Assembly: GCF_008040165.1 (NCBI RefSeq)
Contig: NZ_VRUR01000002.1
Span: 806,001 to 870,000 of the forward strand
From: Flagellimonas hymeniacidonis
Lineage (GTDB): Bacteria > Bacteroidota > Bacteroidia > Flavobacteriales > Flavobacteriaceae
Direction: 5' to 3'
DNA length: 64,000 bases
Position 1 is the stretch's first letter; every line of letters begins with the position of its first letter. Positions 34,274 through 46,663 of the stretch are shown one piece after another. The translations under genes were made by a program, and so were the position numbers. The notes under the pieces were generated by a model. It did no database searches and had not been told where the DNA came from. It worked only from the letters and a program-made list of their open reading frames with translations.

Positions 34274-35136
34274 TAAAATAAAGCTACCAGCATAATACTT
34301 ACAATGGCCAAGGCGATACCTCCCCAATTTTTTAGACTTAGTTTTTCTTTGAAGATAAGAATTCCGAGAAGGGTCGAGAGCATTACAATGGCAACATTAT
34401 TCAATGTAAAAATAGCTGCGCTATCAAATCCCTCATTTTGAAGTGCCCGTATTAAAAAGAAAATGGAAAAATAATTGGGAACGCCAAGAACAATTCCACC
34501 CATAATATTTTTGAAATTTGTTTTCAATGGTTGCTTTACTGCCTTTATACCAATAAAAACAAACCCGGTCAACGCAGCAAAACCAAAAACCATAGATGAG
34601 AATATAGCAACTTCTTTAGCGTCTAGGTGATTTTCCTGAAAATACTTCATACAGATATCGATAATACCGGAACCTAAAAAAACAAGCAAAGGCAGTAGCA
34701 AAGTCTTTTTAGAAAGTCCAATTGATTTTTCTTTCATTGAAGCAAGATAAACTGCTACCAATGCCAATAGAATCCCAATAATCTGAAAAATTGATAAGGT
34801 TTCCCTGTAAAAAATAACCCCAAAAATCACTGGCATCACCAACGACATTTTTGTTGCCACAGAGGCTACGGAGACTCCAGCAACTTGTGAAGCCCTTGCC
34901 ATGAGATTAAAGACCAAGATAAAAAAGACGCCAAGCGCCATGGCACCTAAAAACCAAGATTTGCTTGCAATTTCTTTAAAATCGATATTACCATCGTAGA
35001 GTAGCATGCCAACCATACATGCGACCACATAGTTGGTGATAATTGCATAAAGCGTTTGAACTTTGAAAACATCAAACATTTTAAAAATGACAAAAATTAA
35101 ACTGGAGCAAAGAACGCTAAGTGCGAGGTTCAGCAT
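34273..35136 (-). CDS. EamA-type (drug/metabolite superfamily) transporter
   Basis: The 287-residue protein has ten predicted transmembrane helices in two five-helix halves, the normal EamA layout. Charged residues lie mostly in loops, for example MKEKSIGLSKK in the middle and FKEKLSLKNW near the end. Members export or import small metabolites; the substrate is unknown. It sits in a tight leftward set with ribD, a HAD hydrolase and YigZ, joined by 1-base stop/start overlaps at both ends. A link to riboflavin export or a ribD by-product is possible but is only inferred from position. Confidence 0.9.
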   Translation of the reverse strand: MLNLALSVLCSSLIFVIFKMFDVFKVQTLYAIITNYVVACMVGMLLYDGNIDFKEIASKSWFLGAMALGVFFILVFNLMARASQVAGVSVASVATKMSLVMPVIFGVIFYRETLSIFQIIGILLALVAVYLASMKEKSIGLSKKTLLLPLLVFLGSGIIDICMKYFQENHLDAKEVAIFSSMVFGFAALTGFVFIGIKAVKQPLKTNFKNIMGGIVLGVPNYFSIFFLIRALQNEGFDSAAIFTLNNVAIVMLSTLLGILIFKEKLSLKNWGGIALAIVSIMLVALF

Positions 35137-35738
35137 TATAGAAAAGATTTTAATTGGGTAATATCTTCTTTGCCTACTTGTAAATTCCAGGTTTTAATGC
35201 CTAGGAGGGAAGCGGTATCGGTATTTTCTTTAGTATCATCCACAAACAAGGTTTCGTTGGCTGCTAGTTTATTTTCGGATAGTACAAATTCAAAAATTTC
35301 AGCATCTGGTTTTCGCATTCCCATTTCATAGGATAGATAAAAAACCTCAAACGCATTTTTGAATCTATTGAATTTTTCCATTCCCATCTGCTCTTTTACA
35401 AATTCAATATGGATATCATTGGTATTGCTTAGCAAGAACAAGCGGTATTGATTTTCTTGTGCCAATGCTTCAATAAATTCCAATCTCCTATCAGGAAACT
35501 CCAATAAAATGGCATTCCATGCGTCAATCAAATCTTTATCCGTAGCGCTTGGAAATACGCTGGATACTTCCTCTAAAAACTCTTGGGAACTCTTTGAACC
35601 TTTTTCATAATTCTTAAATAGCGCGTCCAGGTCAGGTGTTAAGCTTTTATAGCCAAATTTTTCCATGGCCTTTGCGGTGGCTGGTTTGTCCAAATCAATA
35701 AAGATATCGCCGAAGTCGAGAATAATGTTTTTAATCAT
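35136..35738 (-). CDS. HAD family hydrolase
   Basis: The 200-residue protein is a HAD-superfamily phosphatase-like protein with a helical cap. Motif I reads ILDFGDIFIDLDKP: the nucleophile Asp is present (D9), but the usual second Asp two residues on is replaced (FGD form), as in some HAD members including haloacid dehalogenase/sugar phosphatase relatives. Motif II (LLSNTNDIH), motif III Lys (GMRKPDAEIF), and motif IV (LFVDDTKENT) follow. Location between ribD and the transporter suggests a riboflavin-pathway dephosphorylation role, an attractive but unproven idea. It overlaps ribD by 8 bases. Confidence 0.9.
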   Translation of the reverse strand: MIKNIILDFGDIFIDLDKPATAKAMEKFGYKSLTPDLDALFKNYEKGSKSSQEFLEEVSSVFPSATDKDLIDAWNAILLEFPDRRLEFIEALAQENQYRLFLLSNTNDIHIEFVKEQMGMEKFNRFKNAFEVFYLSYEMGMRKPDAEIFEFVLSENKLAANETLFVDDTKENTDTASLLGIKTWNLQVGKEDITQLKSFL

Positions 35739-36783
35739 TTATAAGTAGTGATAGGGTGTCAGATATAATAGGTTTGGTTTCTATAAGCTTTCCCGAGATT
35801 TTTGGTGATGGAATACCACTAGTAAATGTAGTCGTTCCCTTAAAGATTCGTGCCTCGTCCCACAAATTGGAATCAATAAAGGCCTGAAGCGTTTTAGAGC
35901 CACCTTCAACGAATAAACTTGTTATGGAATGTTTAAAAAGTACTGAACAAATCTGTTGAACAATTTCAGAGGAAAAATCAATCAATTCATAATCAATACC
36001 ATTCAAGTATTTAGATGAATCATCAGTTTGAGTCAATACAATAGTTTTAATTTTAGCATTCAAAACATGAAAACTTGAAGGGACCTTCAAATCCTTATCC
36101 ATTATAACACGAATAGGGTGTTTTCCTTCCCAATTTCTAACATTCAACTTTGGATTATCTGCTAAAACTGTGTTAGTACCAACCAAAATAGCTTGTTCCT
36201 CACTTCGCCATTTATGAACCAGTTGTTTGGAATATGTATTGGTAATCCAAAATGGAGTAGGATTCTTCGCCCTCATTTTGGATGCAGGGGCCATAAAACC
36301 ATCCGCTGTCTCTGCCCATTTTAAAATGATGTAAGGTCGCTTTTTCTCTTGAAAACTTAAAAATCGTTTATGATGAACCCTGCATTCTTTTTCAAGAACG
36401 CCAACAGTCACTTTGCATCCAGATGCTTTTAATTTTTCAATTCCTCTCCCGGCTACTTTATCATGTGGGTCTTGAAGTCCTATAAAGACTTCTGGAATTT
36501 TATGTTCAATAATAAGATTGGTGCATGGCGGTGTTTTACCAAAATGGGAGCAAGGCTCTAAACTTACATAGAGAACTGCGTTGGAAAGCAGCTTTTTATC
36601 TTTTACAGAATTAATGGCATTTACCTCGGCATGAGCTCCGCCATATGGATTGGTAAAGCCTTCGCCAATAATTTTATCATTGTGAACAATAACACAGCCA
36701 ACCATAGGATTTGGTGCAGTAGTACCGAGCCCTTTTTCACCTAATTGGATGCAGCGTAGCATGTATTTTTCGTGTATATTCAC
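35731..36783 (-). CDS. ribD: Bifunctional riboflavin deaminase-reductase RibD
   Basis: RibD carries out the second and third steps of riboflavin synthesis. The 350-residue protein has an N-terminal deaminase domain with zinc ligands in HAEVNAI and PCSHFGKTPPC, and a C-terminal reductase domain (from about 150) with WAETADGFMA and LFVEGGSKT. The listed start is GTG 36783; an ATG at 36762 (seventh codon on) is a real alternative because the predicted -7 element ends only 5 bases before the GTG. It is the first gene of a tightly overlapping leftward set. Confidence 0.95.
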   Translation of the reverse strand: MNIHEKYMLRCIQLGEKGLGTTAPNPMVGCVIVHNDKIIGEGFTNPYGGAHAEVNAINSVKDKKLLSNAVLYVSLEPCSHFGKTPPCTNLIIEHKIPEVFIGLQDPHDKVAGRGIEKLKASGCKVTVGVLEKECRVHHKRFLSFQEKKRPYIILKWAETADGFMAPASKMRAKNPTPFWITNTYSKQLVHKWRSEEQAILVGTNTVLADNPKLNVRNWEGKHPIRVIMDKDLKVPSSFHVLNAKIKTIVLTQTDDSSKYLNGIDYELIDFSSEIVQQICSVLFKHSITSLFVEGGSKTLQAFIDSNLWDEARIFKGTTTFTSGIPSPKISGKLIETKPIISDTLSLLIND

Positions 36784-36787
36784 ATCG

Positions 36788-36795
36788 CAAAAATA
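36788..36795 (-). promoter_or_regulatory. Predicted -7 promoter element for ribD
   Basis: The minus strand reads TATTTTTG (plus CAAAAATA). It would place the transcription start at or just upstream of the GTG codon at 36783, making a leaderless message or favouring ATG 36762. Confidence 0.45.
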
Positions 36796-36812
36796 GAATA
36801 ATAAAACACAAT

Positions 36813-37298
36813 ATGGGCGAGGTTGTAATTAGGGAAATTACTCCAGATGATAATGCTCAGGTAGCACAGGTTGTCCGTAAAGTTCTGTTGGAAATGGGTG
36901 TGCCAAAAATAGGGACAGCTTATGCAGACAAAGCATTGGACGACATGTATGGGGCATATAATACTGCTAAGGCAACGTATTTTGTAGTTGAGGATAATGG
37001 GCAAATCATCGGTTGTGCTGGAATTGCACAATTGGATAATTATGAAGGCAACGTTTGTGAGCTTCAAAAAATGTATTTGTTAGAAGAGACCAGGGGCAGA
37101 GGCTTGGGTTCCAAAATGATTACGGTGTGTTTGGAGAAAGCCAAGTCATATGGTTTTGAGCAATGTTATTTAGAGACTATGCCATACATGAAAGCCGCTC
37201 AAAAACTATACAAAAAGAACGGCTTTGAATACATAGATGCTCCAATGGGTGACACAGGTCACTATTCCTGTCCGGTTTGGATGCTCAAAAAATTGTAG
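36813..37298 (+). CDS. GNAT family N-acetyltransferase
   Basis: The 161-residue protein fits the GNAT fold: VVIREITPDDNAQVAQVVRKV at the start, LQKMYLLEETRGRGLGSKMI as the acetyl-CoA loop (near residues 88-108), and MKAAQKLYKKNGFEYID. The C-terminal DTGHYSCPVWMLKKL is a pattern seen in many bacterial orthologues of this branch. The substrate is unknown. The prmC ATG follows the stop by 1 base, so the pair is co-transcribed. It is divergent from ribD, with about 30 bases between starts. Confidence 0.92.
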   Translation: MGEVVIREITPDDNAQVAQVVRKVLLEMGVPKIGTAYADKALDDMYGAYNTAKATYFVVEDNGQIIGCAGIAQLDNYEGNVCELQKMYLLEETRGRGLGSKMITVCLEKAKSYGFEQCYLETMPYMKAAQKLYKKNGFEYIDAPMGDTGHYSCPVWMLKKL

Positions 37299-37299
37299 C

Positions 37300-42040
<4,741 letters not shown>

Positions 42041-42103
42041 CGTTGATTTTATATAAATTTATCTTGAAAAGTAATTTTTGATAAGGTCTAATTTAGGTAA
42101 GAA

Positions 42104-42112
42104 TGTGGATAA
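42104..42112 (-). promoter_or_regulatory. Perfect 9-base DnaA-box match (single)
   Basis: TGTGGATAA is the complement of the DnaA box consensus TTATCCACA. It lies in the AT-rich divergent region between the 631-residue protein gene and the small gene at 42160. No second perfect copy was seen close by, so an origin is not indicated. Confidence 0.3.
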
Positions 42113-42159
42113 AAATTGATTTCACGAGTATAAATCAAAATGTGATATAGTTTATTAAG

Positions 42160-42462
42160 ATGTCAGTCCTAAAAACATATGAGGAATTCGTGAATACTTT
42201 AATAGAAGCCGAACCTTCAGTAGATTGGCCCGAAGCCATGCAATCGCTTTGGTGGGCTTCCAAAGGAGATTGGAATGCTTCGCATGACATTGCTCAAGAA
42301 CTGCACACCAAAATGGGAAGCCGAATTCATGCCTATTTACATCGCGTGGAAGGAGATGATTGGAACGCTTCTTATTGGTACAAACTGGCTAACGAATCTT
42401 TTCCATCGGATAGTTTAGAAGAAGAGCTTAGAGAGTTGGTGATTTCAGCTTTGAAGAAATAG
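42160..42462 (+). CDS. Small conserved protein of unknown function
   Basis: The 100-residue protein is acidic, Trp-rich (seven tryptophans) and has no signal peptide or membrane helix. Its most notable parts are SLWWASKGDWNASHDIAQEL and IHAYLHRVEGDDWNASYWY, where the element GDWNASxD/Y occurs twice, like two TPR-type units. I recall similar short proteins in many Bacteroidota and Proteobacteria with no known role. It stands alone; the minus-strand decayed segment begins just past its stop codon. The start at ATG 42160 is the only good candidate. Confidence 0.75.
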   Translation: MSVLKTYEEFVNTLIEAEPSVDWPEAMQSLWWASKGDWNASHDIAQELHTKMGSRIHAYLHRVEGDDWNASYWYKLANESFPSDSLEEELRELVISALKK

Positions 42463-42481
42463 TCGATTATCACACTAGTTT

Positions 42482-42700
42482 TTTCTAAATATTCTTCTAG
42501 AATTGGGTTGCCTTCAGTTTCTTGTGTCCAACAGATGTTGATGACCCACCATCTTTTATTATCATTCAATAGTTGTATGCTATTGATTCCTCTCATAAAA
42601 GGTTTTTTGCCATTCTGGCTTTTAATGGAAGCATTGGTGCTAAATACTTGCGAAATATCCCAAATGAGTGTAACGGATTTATACAAGTATATAGATAGAG
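42482..42700 (-). pseudogene. Decayed C-terminal fragment of an NTF2-like (DUF4440-type) protein
   Basis: In one minus-strand frame the segment reads VFSTNASIKSQNGKKP, then FMRGINSIQLLNDNKRWWVI, then NICWTQETEGNPILEEYL. This is the end of nuclear-transport-factor-2-like proteins (conserved GINS.QL, RWW, NPIP.YL). There is no start codon with a credible N-terminus: upstream the frame runs into the ComEC-like gene at 42718. The normal stop is also missing, so the frame continues into the neighbour. The best explanation is a remnant of a gene cut at about 42700. Confidence 0.5.
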
Positions 42701-42717
42701 GTTGGAAGAGGCAACTT

Positions 42718-44229
42718 CTACTTCCTGACAAACCGTTGCTCTTGTGCATCAAAAGCAAACTTGTAGATGTCATATTTGCCGCCGCGACCATCTTTTTCCA
42801 ATTTTTGGGCAACGATCATTTGTTCTCCATCGCTGCGCAAGCTTATCATCCCATAACGAGTAAGGTAGGAGTTAATCTCTTTATATTTTTTTACCATTTT
42901 ATCCTTAAGCTCTTCTAATATTACAAGATTGGCTGGGATATCCACAAAGTTGGCCTTGAAATCATCGTGCTCATTCTTAGCTTCTTCCCAGTTTTGGTAC
43001 TTTTTTACCAGCTCTGGAATAGTTGTTGAAGAGAAATCTTTGTTGGACCGAGCAAGCTCAGTACTAAAAATCAAAGGCTTTTTGCTATACCCTGTCTTTC
43101 CTATTGCGCCGAGTGTGTCTGGTCTTGGGTGACTGTAGTTTTCATTGTCCCCACTAGAGATTACCGTACCCAAGGCATTTATATTTTCTAAAAACTCATA
43201 ACTGAACAAATGACTGCCATGGTGGCACGCCTTGGCAATATCGGACTGAAGAATATCCTTAGCGCTTACACCCAATTTATGGTTGATATACTCCCCTGCT
43301 TCTTCGTTAATGTCACCACCGAGCATTACCTTTAAATGTTTGTATTTCAGCATTAACAAAACCGAATGCCCATTCTTTGTTTTTCCGTTGTCCTTTAAAA
43401 ATGGGAGAACCTGTTTTCCGTCTTTTTGGGTAATAATTGGAGCAATAACCTCAAGTGAAAGTTCATTGTTTCCACCATTACCCAACAAAAAACCAGTATG
43501 GTTGTTTAGCGCTTCAAAATCTGGTTGAGGCTGTTGTACTAAGGCAAGTGCCATAGTTTCTGGGTATTGAGACCCTTTGCCAATACTGTTTTGAGGGTCG
43601 CTCAATATTGATTTCATAGCAGCATCTGTAAGCACTAAGGATTCCAGATACTTTTCCCCATCTGAAAGCTCTTCTACTTTTCCCAACAGCGTATTCCAAC
43701 CTTTTGTATGATCTACAGGACGCTGCACAATACCACTATGATAGATTTTATCAAACTGGATAGCTGGTTCTTTAAAAATATCTGCAAACCCCAAAAAGTG
43801 ATCATTGTCTGGATGGCTTACAATGGCCTTAAACTTCATAGGCAAACTATCGTTTTTATCCAGATTAAATCGCCAGTAGAGATAGCGGTACATATTGTCT
43901 CCTTTGCCGGCATCAATAAAATAATGTTTATCATCCGGGGTAACCATATGACAACCATCTCCTTGGCCAATATCCACAAAATTGACTTCCAGGATTCGCT
44001 GTTTTTGGATATTTTCAATGGAAATCCACCCAGTTTTATTTCTGGAAAGCACTAATACCCGGTCGTTGATTACTTCGGTATCCAGGACAGTGATGTAATC
44101 TCCGAACAACAAATGCTGCACCCACTTTGATGAGGTCTCGCTTTCTAGGATTTTAGCATCGGGAAAACCCGCATAAGTGAAATTTCTTGACCCAGTAGAG
44201 TTGAATAATGAAGTATCTAATTGTGCCAT
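42718..44229 (-). CDS. Stand-alone ComEC-like metallo-beta-lactamase-fold protein
   Basis: The 503-residue protein lacks a signal peptide and membrane segments, so it is cytoplasmic. Residues about 25-75 look like a small SH3-type beta domain (LFGDYITVLDTEV, SRNKTGWISI). The MBL domain follows with ComEC-type metal motifs: VDIGQGDG, SHPDNDHFLG (HxDxDH, near 137), MLGGDINEE, ACHHGSHLFSYE and SSGDNENYSHPRPDTLG. A helical C-terminal part (from about 410) is not recognised. ComEC's MBL part is a nuclease, and free-standing relatives are scattered in accessory regions, including some defence loci. No partner gene is present; an NTF2-like remnant lies directly downstream. Confidence 0.88.
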   Translation of the reverse strand: MAQLDTSLFNSTGSRNFTYAGFPDAKILESETSSKWVQHLLFGDYITVLDTEVINDRVLVLSRNKTGWISIENIQKQRILEVNFVDIGQGDGCHMVTPDDKHYFIDAGKGDNMYRYLYWRFNLDKNDSLPMKFKAIVSHPDNDHFLGFADIFKEPAIQFDKIYHSGIVQRPVDHTKGWNTLLGKVEELSDGEKYLESLVLTDAAMKSILSDPQNSIGKGSQYPETMALALVQQPQPDFEALNNHTGFLLGNGGNNELSLEVIAPIITQKDGKQVLPFLKDNGKTKNGHSVLLMLKYKHLKVMLGGDINEEAGEYINHKLGVSAKDILQSDIAKACHHGSHLFSYEFLENINALGTVISSGDNENYSHPRPDTLGAIGKTGYSKKPLIFSTELARSNKDFSSTTIPELVKKYQNWEEAKNEHDDFKANFVDIPANLVILEELKDKMVKKYKEINSYLTRYGMISLRSDGEQMIVAQKLEKDGRGGKYDIYKFAFDAQEQRFVRK

Positions 44230-44388
44230 ATTTTTTTGACTGTTTAACTAATTGTTGCAGTAAAAGCAAAAGGGCGCTTTTCAATATAAGAAAATTCTTA
44301 TGTTATACTGCGAATTGATGTAAAACAGGTATTAAATCGTGTGTAAATGAGCTGATTTATATGATATACCGTTACGAACTCAACGATT

Positions 44389-45300
44389 TTACACGGAAAT
44401 ACTCACCCCATTTACTGAAGCATTTTTATCCTGATCAAAATAAAAATCAATTCGACCTAAATTAATACCAAAGGCTCCCACTTGGTTGATTAATACGGAA
44501 TCTCCGTTTTTGTTTGTACGGATGTCCGGCTTATCCAAAAAGGTATGGGTGTGTCCGCCGATAATCAAATTGGTGTAGTGGGTACGTTGCGCCAATTGCG
44601 TATCTGAAGGGCGTTCCGGATTCTCATAATCATAGCCCAGATGGGAAAGACAAATGACCAAATCACACTGCTCCTCTTCTTTGAGTTTATGTTCCATATC
44701 AGAGGCAATTTCAAAGGGGTTTAAGTACAAAGTTTCCTTGTAAAGTCTTTTTGTGACCAAACCATCCAAAGCTATTCCAAGGCCGTAAACACCTATTTTT
44801 ACTCCATCTACTTGATAAATTTTGAATGGTTTCACAAAACCATCCATTACCGTATTGCTAAAATCATAGTTAGCAGAAAGTAACTCAAAACTGGCATGGG
44901 GTACTTGAGCTAATAATCCATCCACACCATTATCAAAATCATGATTGCCAATGGTTGCTGCATCATAATTGAGTTTGCTCATTAATTTAAACTCCAACTC
45001 CCCTCCATAAAAATTAAAATAGGGAGTGCCCTGAAATATATCGCCTGCATCAAAAAGTAGCGTATTCGGATTTTCGTTTCTAATGCTTTCAACCAGCGTT
45101 GCTCTTCTTGCAATTCCGCCTAGGTTGGCATATAGCGAGTGGGAATTTGGAAAAGGATCTATATGGCTATGCACATCATTGGTATGCAAGATGGTAATGT
45201 GTTTACGACCTATGCTGGAACATGAATTTAGTCCAAGCCCACCAAGTCCAATTAAGGCTGATGTCGCTGCTGTATTGGTTAAAAACTCCCTTCTTTTCAT
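44389..45300 (-). CDS. 5'-nucleotidase-family metallophosphatase, N-terminal half as a separate protein
   Basis: The 303-residue protein starts with a twin-arginine signal (MKRREFLTNTAA) and a lipobox-like Cys (SC near 27), so it is likely a Tat-exported lipoprotein. The calcineurin-like phosphoesterase core has all metal motifs: LHTNDVHSH, FDAGDIFQGT, GNHDFDNG and GGHTHTF. Classical 5'-nucleotidase/2',3'-cyclic phosphodiesterases join this domain to a C-terminal substrate-binding domain; here that domain is encoded just upstream on the same strand (45297-46067), overlapping by 4 bases. The pair may form one periplasmic enzyme. Confidence 0.92.
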   Translation of the reverse strand: MKRREFLTNTAATSALIGLGGLGLNSCSSIGRKHITILHTNDVHSHIDPFPNSHSLYANLGGIARRATLVESIRNENPNTLLFDAGDIFQGTPYFNFYGGELEFKLMSKLNYDAATIGNHDFDNGVDGLLAQVPHASFELLSANYDFSNTVMDGFVKPFKIYQVDGVKIGVYGLGIALDGLVTKRLYKETLYLNPFEIASDMEHKLKEEEQCDLVICLSHLGYDYENPERPSDTQLAQRTHYTNLIIGGHTHTFLDKPDIRTNKNGDSVLINQVGAFGINLGRIDFYFDQDKNASVNGVSISV

Positions 45301-46067
45301 CTATTCAATTGTATAAAACGATCATCAACGGTTGCTTTTAAAGTGTCTACTTTTTTAAAGTAATCTATAATCGCGTTTCGTAAAAGGTAGTCCGTATGGG
45401 TAACAGTATTCACATGCTTAAAAAAACCCATCTCTTCACCGCCTTGAACTAAATAATCGGATGTTGCCACATGGTAAACGCGATTTTCATCGAAAGGGCT
45501 TCCATTTATATTTACAGATTCCAAAGCGCCTTTTTTGTTTAAAACAATCTGCATTCCTGCTATAGGATGTGCCCGTGTTGCAGATGCCAGAAAAGTAATG
45601 AGTTCTCTCACAGCACTACCTTTTAATTCTACTACAGAAATATAATTCTCAAAAGGCATTACCTCATAAGCATTTCTGGCTGTGACATTTCCTGCAGAAA
45701 TAACAGAACGAATTCCTCCTCTGTTGAGCACCACAAAATCAAGATTTTTCCCGGTTCTAGATTTAAAAAGAGGTTTGGTTTCTTCAAAAACAATATCGGC
45801 CATTAAATTCCCCATGGACGTATTACGTGCGCCGTCATCCAGAATCAAGGGTTTGGGAGCATGCGCCAAAGTACTGTCCAGAACTTGGTTTATTCTATCC
45901 TTAAAAGGCTTTACAAAAAAAGCGATAGAGTCAGCTTCCTTGTAAGTGGAGTCAATTTTTATTTGTTCGCTTTTAATTTCCGAAAGTCTACTTGTTTCCT
46001 GCTTGCAGGCCATCAAAAAACAAAAAGTTACAAATACAACAAATTGTTTTAATTTTAAATAATCCAC
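45297..46067 (-). CDS. 5'-nucleotidase C-terminal domain protein (lipoprotein)
   Basis: The 256-residue protein has a lipoprotein signal (MDYLKLKQFVVFVTFCFLMAC, Cys about 21). The rest is the 5'-nucleotidase C-terminal domain with its substrate-binding motifs: NLMADIVFEET, VVLNRGGIRS, NAYEVMPFENYIS and ATSDYLVQGGEEMGFF. It has no phosphoesterase domain. The start is a GTG; no ATG gives a full signal peptide. It overlaps the metallophosphatase gene by 4 bases. Together they look like a 5'-nucleotidase whose halves became two genes, with each half having its own export signal. Confidence 0.9.
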   Translation of the reverse strand: MDYLKLKQFVVFVTFCFLMACKQETSRLSEIKSEQIKIDSTYKEADSIAFFVKPFKDRINQVLDSTLAHAPKPLILDDGARNTSMGNLMADIVFEETKPLFKSRTGKNLDFVVLNRGGIRSVISAGNVTARNAYEVMPFENYISVVELKGSAVRELITFLASATRAHPIAGMQIVLNKKGALESVNINGSPFDENRVYHVATSDYLVQGGEEMGFFKHVNTVTHTDYLLRNAIIDYFKKVDTLKATVDDRFIQLNR

Positions 46068-46103
46068 GTAACTATCTTTGTTAAGTAATCTTGGTAGAAT
46101 AAT

Positions 46104-46111
46104 TACCTTTG
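46104..46111 (+). promoter_or_regulatory. Predicted -7 promoter element for the DUF6913-dapA operon
   Basis: TACCTTTG fits TAnnTTTG, 18 bases before ATG 46130. Another match, TATCTTTG at 46073-46080, lies upstream on the same strand. Confidence 0.5.
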
Positions 46112-46129
46112 TAAAAATGCATAAAAAAT

Positions 46130-46663
46130 ATGTTTTTAAAAGGGCTCCAAGATAAATTTAAAGTTAAATCGGGTCTTAAATTTTTACAGGAGGAAATGGA
46201 AAAGGCTCCTGTGGCCTTGGATAGGGAAAAGGGCATTACCAGAATTGGATGTATTGTTGACGTGGACAACTTTCATAATGCGGAAGTATTTTATGAATTG
46301 ATAGACGAGTTTTCACTTAGACCTAATGCCATTAAGATTATTGGATATAAGCGGGAGTATGATAAAAACTCGCCTTATGCCATTCAAATATTCTCCGACA
46401 AGGATTTGGGCTGGAAGGGTGTTATTGAAAACGGATATGTCCTGGAGTTTTTGGGCAGAGAGTACGATATGATCATCAATTATTATGAAGAAGATAATTT
46501 AATGATGAAGTTGTTGTCCGTTAAAACTTCAGCAAGACTGAAAGTAGGTTTTGGTACACTGGATCACAAAATCAACGATTTAATTTTAAATACTCCTTTT
46601 AAAGACTTTAAAGTTTTTAAAAGTGAATTAAAAAAGTATTTGAAAGTTTTAAAGGAATTGTAA
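46130..46663 (+). CDS. Conserved flavobacterial protein (DUF6913-like) coupled to dapA
   Basis: The 177-residue protein has no export signal. It begins [15 protein letters not shown] and contains [58 protein letters not shown] and [19 protein letters not shown] recall the family as DUF6913, with unknown function. Its stop overlaps the dapA start by 1 base (TAATG), which makes translational coupling likely. A role tied to dapA is possible but there is no direct evidence. Confidence 0.78.
   Translation: MFLKGLQDKFKVKSGLKFLQEEMEKAPVALDREKGITRIGCIVDVDNFHNAEVFYELIDEFSLRPNAIKIIGYKREYDKNSPYAIQIFSDKDLGWKGVIENGYVLEFLGREYDMIINYYEEDNLMMKLLSVKTSARLKVGFGTLDHKINDLILNTPFKDFKVFKSELKKYLKVLKEL

Noticed and set aside
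42372..42812. The 146-codon minus-strand frame as an intact gene
   Set aside because: Its first part overlaps the C-terminal coding region of the MBL gene on the same strand in another frame and its last part overlaps the small + strand gene. Only the middle has protein-like features, so I call it a remnant.
44230..44388. Short ATAAGAA/TTCTTAT inverted repeat upstream of the MBL gene
   Set aside because: The stem is short, AT-only and lacks a T tail. It is expected by chance in this composition.
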